Positions 17,709-26,874 of a stretch of DNA of 64,000 bases are shown in pieces. Below the pieces are notes generated by a model, which searched no databases, was not told where the DNA came from, and worked only from the letters and a program-made list of their open reading frames with translations. The number at the start of each line of letters is the position of its first letter. Within the stretch, counting starts at the first letter, position 1. The position numbers and the translations under genes are program-made. Source of the DNA: Ferrimonas sp048263965 (GTDB lineage Bacteria > Pseudomonadota > Gammaproteobacteria > Enterobacterales > Shewanellaceae); NCBI RefSeq assembly GCF_048263965.1, contig NZ_JBLXDO010000003.1, forward strand, positions 186,001 through 250,000. Direction: 5' to 3'.

Positions 17709-18290
17709 ATGCGCATTCTCACCGCACTGATCTTCTCTCTGCTGCTCTCCCCCGCCTGGGCGGACGAGATTCAGAGTGACAACCTCTTCCCCCAGGTGAA
17801 GATGGAAACCAGCCTGGGCACCATGATTGTCGAGCTGGACCGCACCCGGGCACCGCTGACCGTGGACAACTTCCTGCGCTACGTAGTGAAAGGGGCCTAC
17901 GACAACACCAGCTTCCATCGGGTGGTGGCGGAGTTTGTGGTCCAGGGCGGCGGCTACACCGCCGGCGGCGACCCCATTGACGAAGGTGACAAGCTGTTCA
18001 ATGAGTCCGGCAATGGCCTGTCCAACGAGTACGGCACCATCGCCATGGCCAGGGAGAAGGAGCCCCATACCGCCACCAACCAGTTCTTCTTCAACCTGGT
18101 GGACAACACCAGGCTGGATCCCTCCCGCCGCCGCTGGGGCTATGCCGTATTCGGCATGGTCACCGAAGGCCTCGAGGTACTCGATGCCATGGGCGAGGTG
18201 CCCGTGGAGTATGACCCGGACATGGGGGCACAGAGTAAGCCGGTGAAGCCACTGCTGCTGATCAAAGCCACCCTGATGCCGGAAAGCTAA
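17709..18290 (+). CDS. Periplasmic cyclophilin-type peptidyl-prolyl isomerase
   Basis: A cyclophilin catalysing proline cis-trans isomerisation, directed to the periplasm by the signal peptide MRILTALIFSLLLSPAWA. The core motifs are NFLRYVVKGAYDNTSFHRV, FVVQGGGYTAGG, the active-site region TATNQFFFNLVDN and YAVFGMVTEG. At 193 residues it matches PpiA-type enzymes. It sits inside a tight yajG-cyclophilin-ampG operon, suggesting joint expression with envelope genes. Confidence 0.92.
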   Translation: MRILTALIFSLLLSPAWADEIQSDNLFPQVKMETSLGTMIVELDRTRAPLTVDNFLRYVVKGAYDNTSFHRVVAEFVVQGGGYTAGGDPIDEGDKLFNESGNGLSNEYGTIAMAREKEPHTATNQFFFNLVDNTRLDPSRRRWGYAVFGMVTEGLEVLDAMGEVPVEYDPDMGAQSKPVKPLLLIKATLMPES

Positions 18291-18293
18291 CTC

Positions 18294-19661
18294 TTGGTTG
18301 ACCACCTGAAACAGCGATTCGGCGCATTCTCCGTCTATCTGCACCGCAGGGTGCTGCTGTTGCTGGCCCTGGGTTTCTCCTCGGGCCTGCCGCTGATGCT
18401 GGTGTTTGGCTCCCTCTCCTTCTGGCTGAGGGAAGCGGGCATCGACCGGACCACCATCGGCTTCCTCAGCTGGGTAGCCATGGCCTACAGCATCAAGTTT
18501 CTCTGGGCTCCGCTGGTGGATCGCATGCCGCTGCCGCTGCTGACCCGCGCCCTGGGACGACGACGGGGGTGGATGCTGCTGGCTCAGGTGGGACTGATCC
18601 TCGGCCTGGGGGGCATGGCCAGTTCGGATCCCACCACCAGCCTGACCGCCCTGGTGGGCTTCGCTCTGATGGTGGCCTTTTTCTCCGCCACTCAGGACAT
18701 CGTGGTGGATGCCTTCCGCATCGAGACCGCCCCCGAGGAGATGCAGGGGGCCCTGGCCGCCGCCTACCAGACCGGCTACCGCCTGGGGATGATGCTGGCC
18801 ACCGCCGGCGCCCTGGCCATTGCCGCCTGGGCCGGTGGTGACCAGGGTTACAATCCCATTGGCTGGCAAACCGCCTACCTGTGCATGGCCGCGGCCATGG
18901 GGGTTGGCATAGTCGCCACCCTAATGGCCAAGGAGCCACAGATCAACGGTGACAGGCTGGCTCTGGAGTCACTGCCAACCCTGGAGCGGCTACTGCATCT
19001 GCCCGCTCCCCTGCAGAAGCTGATGATGTGGGGCTACACCGCCGTGATCTGCCCCTTCCGCGACTTCTTTGACCGCTTTGGCAAGCAGGCCCTGCTGATT
19101 CTGCTGCTGATCGCCAGCTATCGCATCGCCGACGTGGTGATGGGCGTCATGGCCAATGTGTTTTACGTGGACATGGGGTTCAGCAAGGGAGAGATCGCCA
19201 CCATCACCAAGGTGTACGGGGTGATCATGACCATGGTCGGCGCCGCCGCCGGTGGGGTGCTTATTGTCCGTTTCGGCACCATGAAAGTCCTGTTTGCCGG
19301 TGCCGCCTCCGTAGCCCTGACCAATCTGCTGTTTGCCCTTCAGGCCAGCGTAGGCCATGACACCACCCTGCTCACCCTGGTGATCGCCGCCGACAGCTTC
19401 AGCGCCGGTGTCGCCACCGCCGCCTTCATCACCTACCTGTCCAGCCTGACCAACGTGGCCTTCTCCGCCACCCAGTACGCCCTGATGTCCTCCATGATGC
19501 TGCTTCTGCCCAAGTTCCTTGCCGGATTCTCCGGCGCCCTGGTGGATGCGGTGGGCTATGAAACCTTCTTCTTCATCTGCTGCCTCTCCGGGCTGCCTGT
19601 GCTGCTGCTGATAGTGCTGGCCGGCCGTTGGGCCCCCGCCAAACCAGGCGAGGCCCGATGA
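18294..19661 (+). CDS. ampG: AmpG-type muropeptide permease
   Basis: AmpG imports anhydro-muropeptides for cell wall recycling and, where an AmpR system exists, affects beta-lactamase induction. The 455-residue major facilitator has the AmpG N-terminal region LALGFSSGLPLMLVFGSLSFWLREAGI followed by FLSWVAMAYSIKFLWAPLVDR, and the SATQDIVVDAFRIE motif. Translation appears to start at TTG (18294), three bases after the cyclophilin stop, with GGAAAG as ribosome site. The tight spacing implies co-translation. No AmpR or beta-lactamase gene is in the window. Confidence 0.93.
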   Translation: MVDHLKQRFGAFSVYLHRRVLLLLALGFSSGLPLMLVFGSLSFWLREAGIDRTTIGFLSWVAMAYSIKFLWAPLVDRMPLPLLTRALGRRRGWMLLAQVGLILGLGGMASSDPTTSLTALVGFALMVAFFSATQDIVVDAFRIETAPEEMQGALAAAYQTGYRLGMMLATAGALAIAAWAGGDQGYNPIGWQTAYLCMAAAMGVGIVATLMAKEPQINGDRLALESLPTLERLLHLPAPLQKLMMWGYTAVICPFRDFFDRFGKQALLILLLIASYRIADVVMGVMANVFYVDMGFSKGEIATITKVYGVIMTMVGAAAGGVLIVRFGTMKVLFAGAASVALTNLLFALQASVGHDTTLLTLVIAADSFSAGVATAAFITYLSSLTNVAFSATQYALMSSMMLLLPKFLAGFSGALVDAVGYETFFFICCLSGLPVLLLIVLAGRWAPAKPGEAR

Positions 19662-19733
19662 CCGCAGCCGCATCAGGTTACAAAGTGTCCTTTGCCAAAG
19701 CACTCAATCTAAAGGTAAATTGAGCTCATCTTA

Positions 19734-19766
19734 CCCACCCCCTCCACACACATTGCTGGGGGTGGG
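19734..19766 (+). promoter_or_regulatory. C/G-tract hairpin in the leader of the rhombotarget-like gene
   Basis: CCCACCCCC (19734-19742) and GGGGGTGGG (19758-19766) form a perfect 9-base-pair stem with a 15-base loop. No T run follows, so it is a poor intrinsic terminator. It ends 29 bases before the lipoprotein start codon and could act as a leader structure or weak terminator after ampG. Confidence 0.5.
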
Positions 19767-19795
19767 GGACATTGCTTTTCGCAAAGGGAGTCTTA

Positions 19796-20620
19796 ATGAA
19801 TCTGCGATACCTGTGCCTGACCCTGATCACTTTGGTCCTCAGCGGCTGCTCGGTGATGGAGTACAACACCCGAGACAACACCGTTTCCAGCAGCCTGGTC
19901 TCCTACCTCTATCCCGACGAGGAGAGCCGCACCCAGCACACTCCCGAACTCCCGCTGATCACGCTGCCCGCCAAGGTCGGGCTGGCCTTTGTTCCCTCGG
20001 ACAACTGGCGCACAGACGAGCTGAGTGAAGCAGAGCAGCTCTCCCTGCTGCGCAAGGTGAAACAGGCCTTCGGTCAGCATCAGTATGTGGATCGCATCGA
20101 GATCATCCCCAGCACCTACCTGAAGGGCGGCAAGGGGTTCACCACCCTGGAACAGGTCGCCCGACTCTATGATGTGGAGCTGATGGCCCTGGTCTCCTAT
20201 GACCAGGTGGCCCATACCGAGGAGAATGCCGCCTCCCTGCTCTACTGGACCATAGTCGGCATGTACGTCATCAAGGGCAATGATCACCAGGTGCAGACCT
20301 TCGTGGATACCGCCGTATTCGACGTGAAAAGCCGTAAGATGCTGTTTCGGGCCCCCGGCCTGAGCAAGCTGGACAGCCGCACCACGGCCGTGGCCAAGGA
20401 GGGGGCACTGGCGGAGCAATCCATGGAAGGGTTCAACCTGGCGGTGACCGAAATGACCACCAACCTGGAGAACGAACTCAGCCGCTTCGAAACCCGGGTC
20501 AAAGAGGAGAAGATCGCCAGGATAGAGACCCGCCCAGGCTTCAGCAGTGGCTCAGTGAGTGGTCTGCCACTGTTGATTGGTGCCCTGCTGCTGGTGTGGC
20601 GACGGCGGCAGAGCGCCTAA
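19796..20620 (+). CDS. Rhombotarget-like lipoprotein with GlyGly-CTERM-like tail
   Basis: The N-terminus is a lipoprotein signal (MNLRYLCLTLITLVLSGC). The C-terminus is a Ser/Gly-rich patch (SSGSVSG), a hydrophobic stretch and a short WRRRQSA basic end, the pattern of GlyGly-CTERM proteins cut by rhombosortase. Having a lipid anchor at one end and a sorting tail at the other is the hallmark of the rhombotarget lipoprotein family. The interior (PAKVGLAFVPSDNW, VDRIEIIPSTYLKGGKGF) has no catalytic motif. The start at 19796 follows AAGGGAG. The rhombosortase itself is not in the window. Confidence 0.65.
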   Translation: MNLRYLCLTLITLVLSGCSVMEYNTRDNTVSSSLVSYLYPDEESRTQHTPELPLITLPAKVGLAFVPSDNWRTDELSEAEQLSLLRKVKQAFGQHQYVDRIEIIPSTYLKGGKGFTTLEQVARLYDVELMALVSYDQVAHTEENAASLLYWTIVGMYVIKGNDHQVQTFVDTAVFDVKSRKMLFRAPGLSKLDSRTTAVAKEGALAEQSMEGFNLAVTEMTTNLENELSRFETRVKEEKIARIETRPGFSSGSVSGLPLLIGALLLVWRRRQSA

Positions 20621-20845
20621 GCTCATCGCCCCCATCCGGGACAACCAAAGGGGCCCGTCGGCTCATCCACAAAAGCCTGAGAGCCGGCCCCCTCGCCCCA
20701 GTTTCCGCTTCGACCCGCACCGAAGTGAACTATCACCCTAGCTGCTGGTGTGAACCAAGCCCCCTAAATGTCGGGTAAAGCACTAGACTCCACCCATACA
20801 GGCAGTAGACTCGTTTCCAAAGACGACATAAGGATAGGAACTCTC

Positions 20846-21331
20846 ATGCGCATCAAGACACTCATCGCCACTCTGGCCCTGTGCCTGACCGCCACGGTGC
20901 AGGCCCACTCCTCTGGCCACGATGAATCCCTGGACTTCGGTACTCCGGTGGACGCCGGCAACATCACCAAGATCTCCACCCTGATGGCCAGCCCGGACAG
21001 CTACCTGGACAAACAGGTGACCATCGAGGGCACCATTGTCGCCGTGTGCGAAAAACGCGGCTGCTGGATGAAGGTCGCCTCGGACAAGCAATTCCAGAAT
21101 CTGCGGGTCAAGGTGAAAGACGGTGAGATGGTCTTCCCTGTGAGCGCCAAGGGCAGCACCGCCATCGCCACCGGCAAGCTGCAGAAGCTGGAGTATGATC
21201 TGGAGCGGACCCGTAAGATGAAAGCCCACTGAGCCGAGGAGAAGGGGGAGAAGTTCGATCCCGCCAGCGTCACCGAGCCCATGACCATGTACCAACTGGT
21301 CCCGACCGGCGTGAGCATCCTGGAACAGTAA
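20846..21331 (+). CDS. DUF4920 secreted protein interrupted by an in-frame UGA
   Basis: A secreted protein (signal MRIKTLIATLALCLTATVQA) of the DUF4920 family, of unknown function, with a conserved VCEKRGCWMKV segment carrying two Cys residues. Codon 129 is TGA (21230-21232). The frame then continues for 32 more codons to TAA at 21331, with the same GC-rich codon use and a family-like ending (FDPASVTEPMTMYQL). The UGA therefore lies inside the domain. It could be a recent nonsense mutation, a sequencing error or a selenocysteine codon; a small stem with a G-initial loop (21244-21265) follows it. Without readthrough the product is 128 residues. The start follows a GGATAGGAA ribosome site. Confidence 0.75.
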
Positions 21332-21353
21332 GATGGCAAACAGCTGATACTCA

Positions 21354-21378
21354 CAGGGTGGCCCTCAGGGCCACCCTG
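21354..21378 (+). terminator. Terminator after the DUF4920 gene
   Basis: CAGGGTGGCCC, a TCA loop and GGGCCACCCTG form an 11-base-pair stem followed by CTGTTTTC. It lies 22 bases beyond the distal TAA, which supports 21331 as the natural gene end. Confidence 0.75.
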
Positions 21379-21694
21379 CTGTTTTCGAGCCTCCCAATTC
21401 AGGGACAATCACCCAAAGACGTCTCGACTCCAAGGCCAGATCAGCCCTATATTCTTACCCATACTAAGAGCGGCAAAATCAGTAACGGAAACAAACTTCC
21501 ATCGCCTTTACAATATATATCCAGAGATAACTTGCCCGCTTATAATTTCCACTCGAAGAAATGTATGTAAAGGTCAATATTCTTACCCTTTCTGTAAAAA
21601 GATGAAAATAAATTAAAGCAGTGCAAACCTGAATTCTGTTGCCAATTTGTTGTGCTAGCATCCAAGCTCTTATTCTTCATCCAGCTAGCCAAAA
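21379..21694. other. AT-rich intergenic region before the acidic lipoprotein
   Basis: About 315 bases of clearly lower GC than the neighbours, with no ribosome site or convincing frame. It presumably contains the promoter of the downstream lipoprotein gene; no operator is recognised. Confidence 0.4.
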
Positions 21695-23116
21695 ATGAAT
21701 ATAAATAAAACCTTGTTCCCCCTGGCCTTGATTCCACTTCTTGGATTGGGACTGGTCGGTTGTGACTCCGACGATTCAGACTCCAGTTCCAACAGCGGCC
21801 ACATTCAGATCTACAATGGTTCAGCCAACGCCCCCAGCCTGACCCTTACTCTGACTCAGGGCGACGACGAGTACAGCCATACCGGCATTGCCTATCCTGA
21901 GTCTTCAGGCTACTTCAGCTATGACACCGGCAGTTATGACCTGGCCCTTTCCTGGGAAGACAGTGATGAAGAGACTGTCACCCTGTATGAGGAATCCATT
22001 AAGATCTCCAATGAGAAATGGGAGTTGCTCACCGTCTCCGGTGATATCACCCAAGGAGAAGTCAATCACTTCCAAATTACCGAAGTGGACCTGGACAGTG
22101 ATGATGATCAGTTTGGTGTTCGCTTTATCAACCTGTCCGAGTCGGTGCCAGCCATGAATATTTACTGGGCCGAAGAGGACGAGGGATTTGACCAGGCTGA
22201 ATTGCTGTTCCAGCTGGATGCCAATAATCAGTCTGAGGAGCTCTATTTCGACAGAGATGGCTATCAGATATTTGTCACCGCCTCAGACAGCGACGATCTT
22301 CTTTACCAATCTTCCACGGTTCAGTTCTACTCCACTACCCAGTACATCCTGATCTTAAGAGACGACGCCGGCAGCGCACCGCTGTCCATGGACAGAGTCT
22401 CCACCAGCACAGGGGCAGTGGAATACCCCGACAGCCAGACCAAGGCCCAGCTTTGGTTGTACAACGGCTTGAGGCAACACGAGCTGCTGCCCGAGTATAC
22501 CGGCAGCATCGACGTGACCATCAACCAGCCTGAGCCGGTGGGCAACATCGGCGCCCTGACAGAAGGTCTGTTCAGCGAGGCTCAGATCCTGGAGCCCGGT
22601 GACTACACCCTGGATTTCTCTGACACCACCTCTGGCGAGCCGTTGGCAAGCAACCACCTGGTTTCTCTGACCGAAGATCAGGATCAGACCCTGTTTGTCT
22701 ACCTGCAGGAGTATGACTATGACGAGGACGACGAACAGGAGGATGAGGTGAAACTGCACACCCTCAGCCTGGCCAACAGCCAGCGCAGCTCCATCTACGA
22801 CCACCAGTTCAAAGTGGTCAACTTGGTGGACGACTATGGTGTGGTCACCTTCCACTTCCTGCTGCCTGGCGAAACCATTGCCGACGGCAGCTACTCGGTG
22901 ACCGCCTCGTTCTCCGAATCCAGCAGCATCATCCTGCCCAATGACAGCTACCGAATTCAGGCCGTTACCGAGAGTTATGGCACTGACCTGCTGCTCTCGA
23001 CCCTGGAGATGACTCTGGACGAACAGAGCAGTGAATATTTCCTGCTGCTGCAAGAGGATGCCCAGACCACTTCAGGTTTTAGCCTGACAGCGGCCCCGCA
23101 AGATCACCCCCAGTAG
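21695..23116 (+). CDS. Acidic lipoprotein, DUF4397-like repeats
   Basis: A 473-residue lipoprotein with lipobox LGLVGC, then a Ser/Asp-rich linker (DSDDSDSSSNSG). The mature region appears to repeat a beta-rich unit: an IQIYNGSANAPSLTLTLTQG-like strand set, a VRFINLSESVPAMNIYW set and a LWLYNGL set, each followed by a Y-x-F/L-x-W turn. This is the layout of DUF4397 adhesin-like domains. An acidic run (YDYDEDDEQEDEVKL) precedes the last quarter. No enzymatic motif is seen. It is probably an exported surface or periplasmic protein, but the function is unknown. Confidence 0.55.
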   Translation: MNINKTLFPLALIPLLGLGLVGCDSDDSDSSSNSGHIQIYNGSANAPSLTLTLTQGDDEYSHTGIAYPESSGYFSYDTGSYDLALSWEDSDEETVTLYEESIKISNEKWELLTVSGDITQGEVNHFQITEVDLDSDDDQFGVRFINLSESVPAMNIYWAEEDEGFDQAELLFQLDANNQSEELYFDRDGYQIFVTASDSDDLLYQSSTVQFYSTTQYILILRDDAGSAPLSMDRVSTSTGAVEYPDSQTKAQLWLYNGLRQHELLPEYTGSIDVTINQPEPVGNIGALTEGLFSEAQILEPGDYTLDFSDTTSGEPLASNHLVSLTEDQDQTLFVYLQEYDYDEDDEQEDEVKLHTLSLANSQRSSIYDHQFKVVNLVDDYGVVTFHFLLPGETIADGSYSVTASFSESSSIILPNDSYRIQAVTESYGTDLLLSTLEMTLDEQSSEYFLLLQEDAQTTSGFSLTAAPQDHPQ

Positions 23117-23125
23117 ATCGACTGA

Positions 23126-23150
23126 GGCGGGCGGCCGATGGCCGCCCGCC
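23126..23150 (+). terminator. GC-rich hairpin after the acidic lipoprotein gene
   Basis: GGCGGGCGGCC, a GAT loop and GGCCGCCCGCC form a strong 11-base-pair stem 9 bases past the stop. The following sequence is TTACG, so the T tract is weak. Confidence 0.6.
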
Positions 23151-23570
23151 TTACGCCCTCGCCCCCTCGCCCCGCATACCGTTAGTTCTCAAACTAAAGA
23201 GCACTGCACACTCAGCCCCGCGGTGAATCCTGGGAAACTGAATGGCCGCGCCCCAACAGGCAACACCAAGACAACCTTTTCTTGACAAGCCACATTTCGG
23301 TGCAGCCCTTGCAGGAAACGGAACACCTAGAACGCCATTGATGCACATAACTTACAGGTTTCATTGATGACGTTTCGCAGCCAAGCCGGAACGCAACACG
23401 CCAATAACAAAATTGAGTGCCCAACCTGGCCGCCACGCAAATCAGCACAACGCCGCAGTTCAAGTATTGAACAGCAAACAACATCCACCACCAGCTGGTA
23501 ATTTGAACCCAAATGATTAGACCTGTAAGATCAATGGATCTCTCAAGGATGCAAAGGACGTTGTTCCCCT
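23151..23570. other. Intergenic region upstream of proX
   Basis: A 420-base non-coding stretch. TTGACA at 23283-23288 resembles a -35 box but is distant from proX and lacks a clear -10 partner. No riboswitch, tRNA or gene is seen. It probably holds the osmotically controlled promoter of the betaine operon. Confidence 0.35.
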
Positions 23571-24578
23571 ATGAAAAACGCCAAATCTCTGTCGGGGCTG
23601 CTGCTGTGCGCTTCGCTGTCTCACCCTGTCTTTGCCGCCGATGACTGTGGCCAAGTTTCCATCGCCGACATGAACTGGAGCTCTGCCTCCCTCATCGCCA
23701 ACGTGGATCAGTTTATCCTGGAGCATGGCTACGGCTGCCGTGCCGAACTGGTGCCCGGGGATACCATGCCCACCAGCACATCGATGATCGAAAAGGGTGA
23801 GCCGGACGTGGCGCCGGAGATGTGGTTCAACGCGGTTCAAGCCCTGGTGGAGCGGGGCATGAGTGAAGGGCGTCTGGCCAAAGCGGGACACTCCCTGTCA
23901 GACGGTGGCGAAGAGGGCTTCTGGGTTCCCCAGTATATGGTGGACGAGGATCCCAGCCTAGCCACCATCTCCGGCGTGATCGCCAGCGCCAAACTCTTTG
24001 AGCACCCGGAAGACCCTGATCGCGCAGCCTTCTATGGCTGTCCCGCAGGCTGGGGGTGTCAGATCTCCTCGGAGAACCTGTTCCGAGCCCTGCAGCTGGA
24101 GAGCAAAGGGTTTGACCTGATTGATCCCGGCTCAGGGGCCGGTCTGGCCGGCGCCATTGCCCGGGCCTACGAACGGCAGAAGCCCTGGTTTGGTTACTAC
24201 TGGGCCCCTACCGCGGTGCTGGGAAAGTACAAGATGGTCAAGGTCGATTTTGGTGCCAAGGCCGATGCTGACCATTTCCGTGAGTGCATCTCCAAGCCCG
24301 ACTGTGAAGCCCCCAAGGTCTCCATGTATCCGGCTGCTGAGGTTGCGACCATCACCACCAGTGAGTTTGAGAAACGGGCACCGGAGGCGTTCAGCTACCT
24401 GAGCAAACGTGCCTTTACCAATCAGCAGATGAACAGTCTGCTCGCCTGGATGGAGGACAATCAGGCCGATGGCAGCATCGCTGCCGAGCACTTCCTTATC
24501 GAGTTCCCCACCATCTGGACCCAGTGGCTTCCCGCCGACATTGCCGCCAAAGTACAGTCTGCGGTGGATAGCCTCTGA
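23571..24578 (+). CDS. proX: Glycine betaine/proline ABC transporter, substrate-binding protein ProX
   Basis: Periplasmic receptor for quaternary ammonium osmoprotectants. The signal peptide ends near LSHPVFA. The mature protein opens with VSIADMNWSSASLIANVDQFIL, and Trp residues likely to form the aromatic cage are seen in PEMWFNAVQ, EEGFWVPQY and KPWFGYYWAP. At 335 residues it is typical. It is the first gene of a proX-proW-proV set, an order that differs from the proVWX of E. coli. Confidence 0.92.
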   Translation: MKNAKSLSGLLLCASLSHPVFAADDCGQVSIADMNWSSASLIANVDQFILEHGYGCRAELVPGDTMPTSTSMIEKGEPDVAPEMWFNAVQALVERGMSEGRLAKAGHSLSDGGEEGFWVPQYMVDEDPSLATISGVIASAKLFEHPEDPDRAAFYGCPAGWGCQISSENLFRALQLESKGFDLIDPGSGAGLAGAIARAYERQKPWFGYYWAPTAVLGKYKMVKVDFGAKADADHFRECISKPDCEAPKVSMYPAAEVATITTSEFEKRAPEAFSYLSKRAFTNQQMNSLLAWMEDNQADGSIAAEHFLIEFPTIWTQWLPADIAAKVQSAVDSL

Positions 24579-24652
24579 TCGCCTCTCCCCGGGGCCATGG
24601 TGCCCCGGGAACCCCAACTTCACCCACTATAGAATCAGAGGTAATAGACCTG

Positions 24653-25552
24653 ATGGCTGATTTCTCCTGGCTCGGCTCATTTCCAAAGATGGACCGCTCG
24701 GACCTGCTGGAGATCCGCAAGTATCTCGACGGTGCTTACCGCGACTTCTCCCGCGAATACGGCGACTCCATCGAGGCCTTCTTCGATCCCCTGCTGGATT
24801 TTCTGATCTGGTTTGAAAAACTGCTGGTGCACTCGCCCTGGTGGGCGGTACTGATCGCCATCACCGGCCTGGTCTATCTGGCCAGCCGCTCCTGGAAGAT
24901 GTCCCTGTCCGTGGTCGTCGCCTTTCTGCTGATCGGCTACCTGGGGATGTGGCAGGACACCATGCGCACCCTGAGCATCATCACCGTATGCACCCTGCTG
25001 GCCATCGTCCTCGGGGTGCCCATAGGAATCATGATGGCCCGCTCCAACCGGGCCCAGGCCGTTGTGACGCCGGTGCTGGACATCATGCAAACCATGCCAG
25101 CCTTCGTATACTTGATCCCAGTCGTCATGCTGTTGGGGATAGGTAAAATTCCCGGAGTCATTGCCGTGGTGATCTACGCCATTCCGCCGGTGATCAGACT
25201 GACTAACCTGGGCATTCGCCTGGTCGACAAAGAGGTACTGGAGGCGGCCACCGCCTACGGTGCCACCCCCATGCAGCGCCTTCTCGGCGTACAGTTGCCC
25301 CTGGCCGGACCGACCATCATGGCCGGCATCAACCAGACCATCATGATGGCCCTGGCCATGGTGGTGATCGCCTCGATGATCGGGGTCAAGGGGCTGGGGC
25401 AGCCAGTACTTAAATCCATTACAAACCAATACTTTACCTTGGGTCTGTTTAATGGCTTCGCCATTGTGGTCCTGGCGATCATCTTCGATCGGGTTTCCCA
25501 GGCTTACGCAAAACGCTCCCAGAGATTCATTCAGGGAGGTCACAATGACTGA
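24653..25552 (+). CDS. proW: Glycine betaine/proline ABC transporter permease ProW
   Basis: Inner-membrane permease of the betaine importer. An N-terminal soluble segment (DRSDLLEIRKYLDGAYRDF) precedes about six helices. The EAA loop contacting the ATPase is seen as EVLEAATAYGATPMQRLLGVQLPLA, and the C-terminal half has the ProW stretch NQTIMMALAMVVIASMIGVKGLG. Length is 299 residues. It overlaps proV by 8 bases. Confidence 0.93.
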   Translation: MADFSWLGSFPKMDRSDLLEIRKYLDGAYRDFSREYGDSIEAFFDPLLDFLIWFEKLLVHSPWWAVLIAITGLVYLASRSWKMSLSVVVAFLLIGYLGMWQDTMRTLSIITVCTLLAIVLGVPIGIMMARSNRAQAVVTPVLDIMQTMPAFVYLIPVVMLLGIGKIPGVIAVVIYAIPPVIRLTNLGIRLVDKEVLEAATAYGATPMQRLLGVQLPLAGPTIMAGINQTIMMALAMVVIASMIGVKGLGQPVLKSITNQYFTLGLFNGFAIVVLAIIFDRVSQAYAKRSQRFIQGGHND

Positions 25553-26816
25553 CACAAAACCCAGCACGCCCCTTATCGAGGTACGCGACCTTTACAAGGT
25601 GTTTGGGGAGTCCCCAGAGAAGGTGATGCCCAAGGTCAGAGAGGGCCTCTCCAAGGATGAGATCCTGGCCCAGACCAACCACACCGTCGGACTCAAGGCG
25701 ATCAACCTGGCCATTCAGCCTGGGGAGATCTTCGTGATCATGGGGCTGTCCGGTTCCGGCAAGTCCACACTGATCCGCCACTTCAACCGGTTGATCGACC
25801 CGACAGAGGGGCAGATCCTGGTGGAAGGGGTGGATGTCATGCGGCTGTCCCAGAAGGAGCTGGAGCAGTTCCGCCGCCACAAGATGTCCATGGTGTTCCA
25901 ACGCTTCGGACTGCTGCCCCACCGTACCGTGCTGGAGAACGTCAGCTATGGCCTGACCGTCCAGGGGGTGGATAAAGCCACCCGCAATCAGCGCGCCCGC
26001 CAATGGCTGGATACCGTGGACCTTACGGGCTACGAGGAGCAGTACCCCTCCCAGCTGTCCGGCGGACAGCAGCAGCGTGTCGGCCTGGCCAGGGCCCTGT
26101 GCACCAACGCCGAAATTCTGCTGATGGACGAAGCCTTCTCGGCGCTGGATCCCCTGATTCGCAGCGAGATGCAGGACCAGTTGATCGAGCTGCAACAGCA
26201 GTTGAACAAGACCATCATCTTCATCACCCACGATCTGGATGAAGCCCTGAGAATTGGCGACCGCATCGCCATCCTCAAAGACGGCAACCTGGTGCAGGTG
26301 GGGAAACCGGTGGACATCCTGCTCAATCCCGCCGACGACTACGTCGAGGCGTTCGTCAAGGACGTCAATCGTGCCCGGGCCCTGACGGTGGAAACCGTCA
26401 TGAAACCCCCGGCCCACAGGTTGACGGCCACCACCATTGGTGGTGCCCTGAAGCAGATGAAGCGGATCCCTGCGGACTACGCCTACTACGTCAGTGACGA
26501 GGGGTATCAGGGGGTGGTCTGTCAGAAGGCCCTGGAGGAGGCTGCTAAGGAAGACCTGGGCATGCCCATGGAGGAGTTTGAGGTCACCGAACTGGACCCC
26601 ATCTCTCCCGACGCTCCGCTGGAGAGCATCATTCCAGAGAGCATGGGCGCCGACTTCCCGCTGCCAGTGGTGGACGCCGAAGGCGACCTGGCGGGGGAGC
26701 TTTCCAGGGATCACCTGGCCGAGGTCTTGTCAGATCTTGCCGAGGAGGAGGCTCAGCCCGAAGCCGACGCCCCCACGGAGCAAGGTGGCGATGGCCCACA
26801 GGCCAAAAGCGCATAA
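25545..26816 (+). CDS. proV: Glycine betaine/proline ABC transporter ATPase ProV
   Basis: ATP-binding subunit that powers betaine uptake. Walker A is GLSGSGKST (residues 67-75), the signature is LSGGQQQRVGLARAL and Walker B is ILLMDEAFSALDP, with a FITHDLDEA switch His. After about residue 280 a CBS-like regulatory tail follows (LTVETVMKPPAHRLTATT and a later FPLPVVDAEGDLAGELSRDHL). Such CBS tails sense ionic strength in OpuA-type systems. The ATG at 25545 has a GGGAGG ribosome site; the longer open frame is a read-through within proW. Confidence 0.94.
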   Translation: MTDTKPSTPLIEVRDLYKVFGESPEKVMPKVREGLSKDEILAQTNHTVGLKAINLAIQPGEIFVIMGLSGSGKSTLIRHFNRLIDPTEGQILVEGVDVMRLSQKELEQFRRHKMSMVFQRFGLLPHRTVLENVSYGLTVQGVDKATRNQRARQWLDTVDLTGYEEQYPSQLSGGQQQRVGLARALCTNAEILLMDEAFSALDPLIRSEMQDQLIELQQQLNKTIIFITHDLDEALRIGDRIAILKDGNLVQVGKPVDILLNPADDYVEAFVKDVNRARALTVETVMKPPAHRLTATTIGGALKQMKRIPADYAYYVSDEGYQGVVCQKALEEAAKEDLGMPMEEFEVTELDPISPDAPLESIIPESMGADFPLPVVDAEGDLAGELSRDHLAEVLSDLAEEEAQPEADAPTEQGGDGPQAKSA

Positions 26817-26822
26817 CCAAAG

Positions 26823-26848
26823 AAAGCAGGGGCCCAGGCCCCTGCTTT
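26823..26848. terminator. Terminator between proV and the Cys-rich permease
   Basis: AAAGCAGGGGCC, a CA loop and GGCCCCTGCTTT form a perfect stem, with T6 on the plus strand. It serves proV, and is also placed to end the convergent permease transcript. Confidence 0.9.
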
Positions 26849-26874
26849 TTTAGTTCGCACGCCAGCTGCCGCTC

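Noticed and set aside
23151..23512. Three overlapping short minus-strand frames upstream of proX
   Set aside because: Cys/Arg-rich random-looking sequence, with mutual overlap and no start signals.
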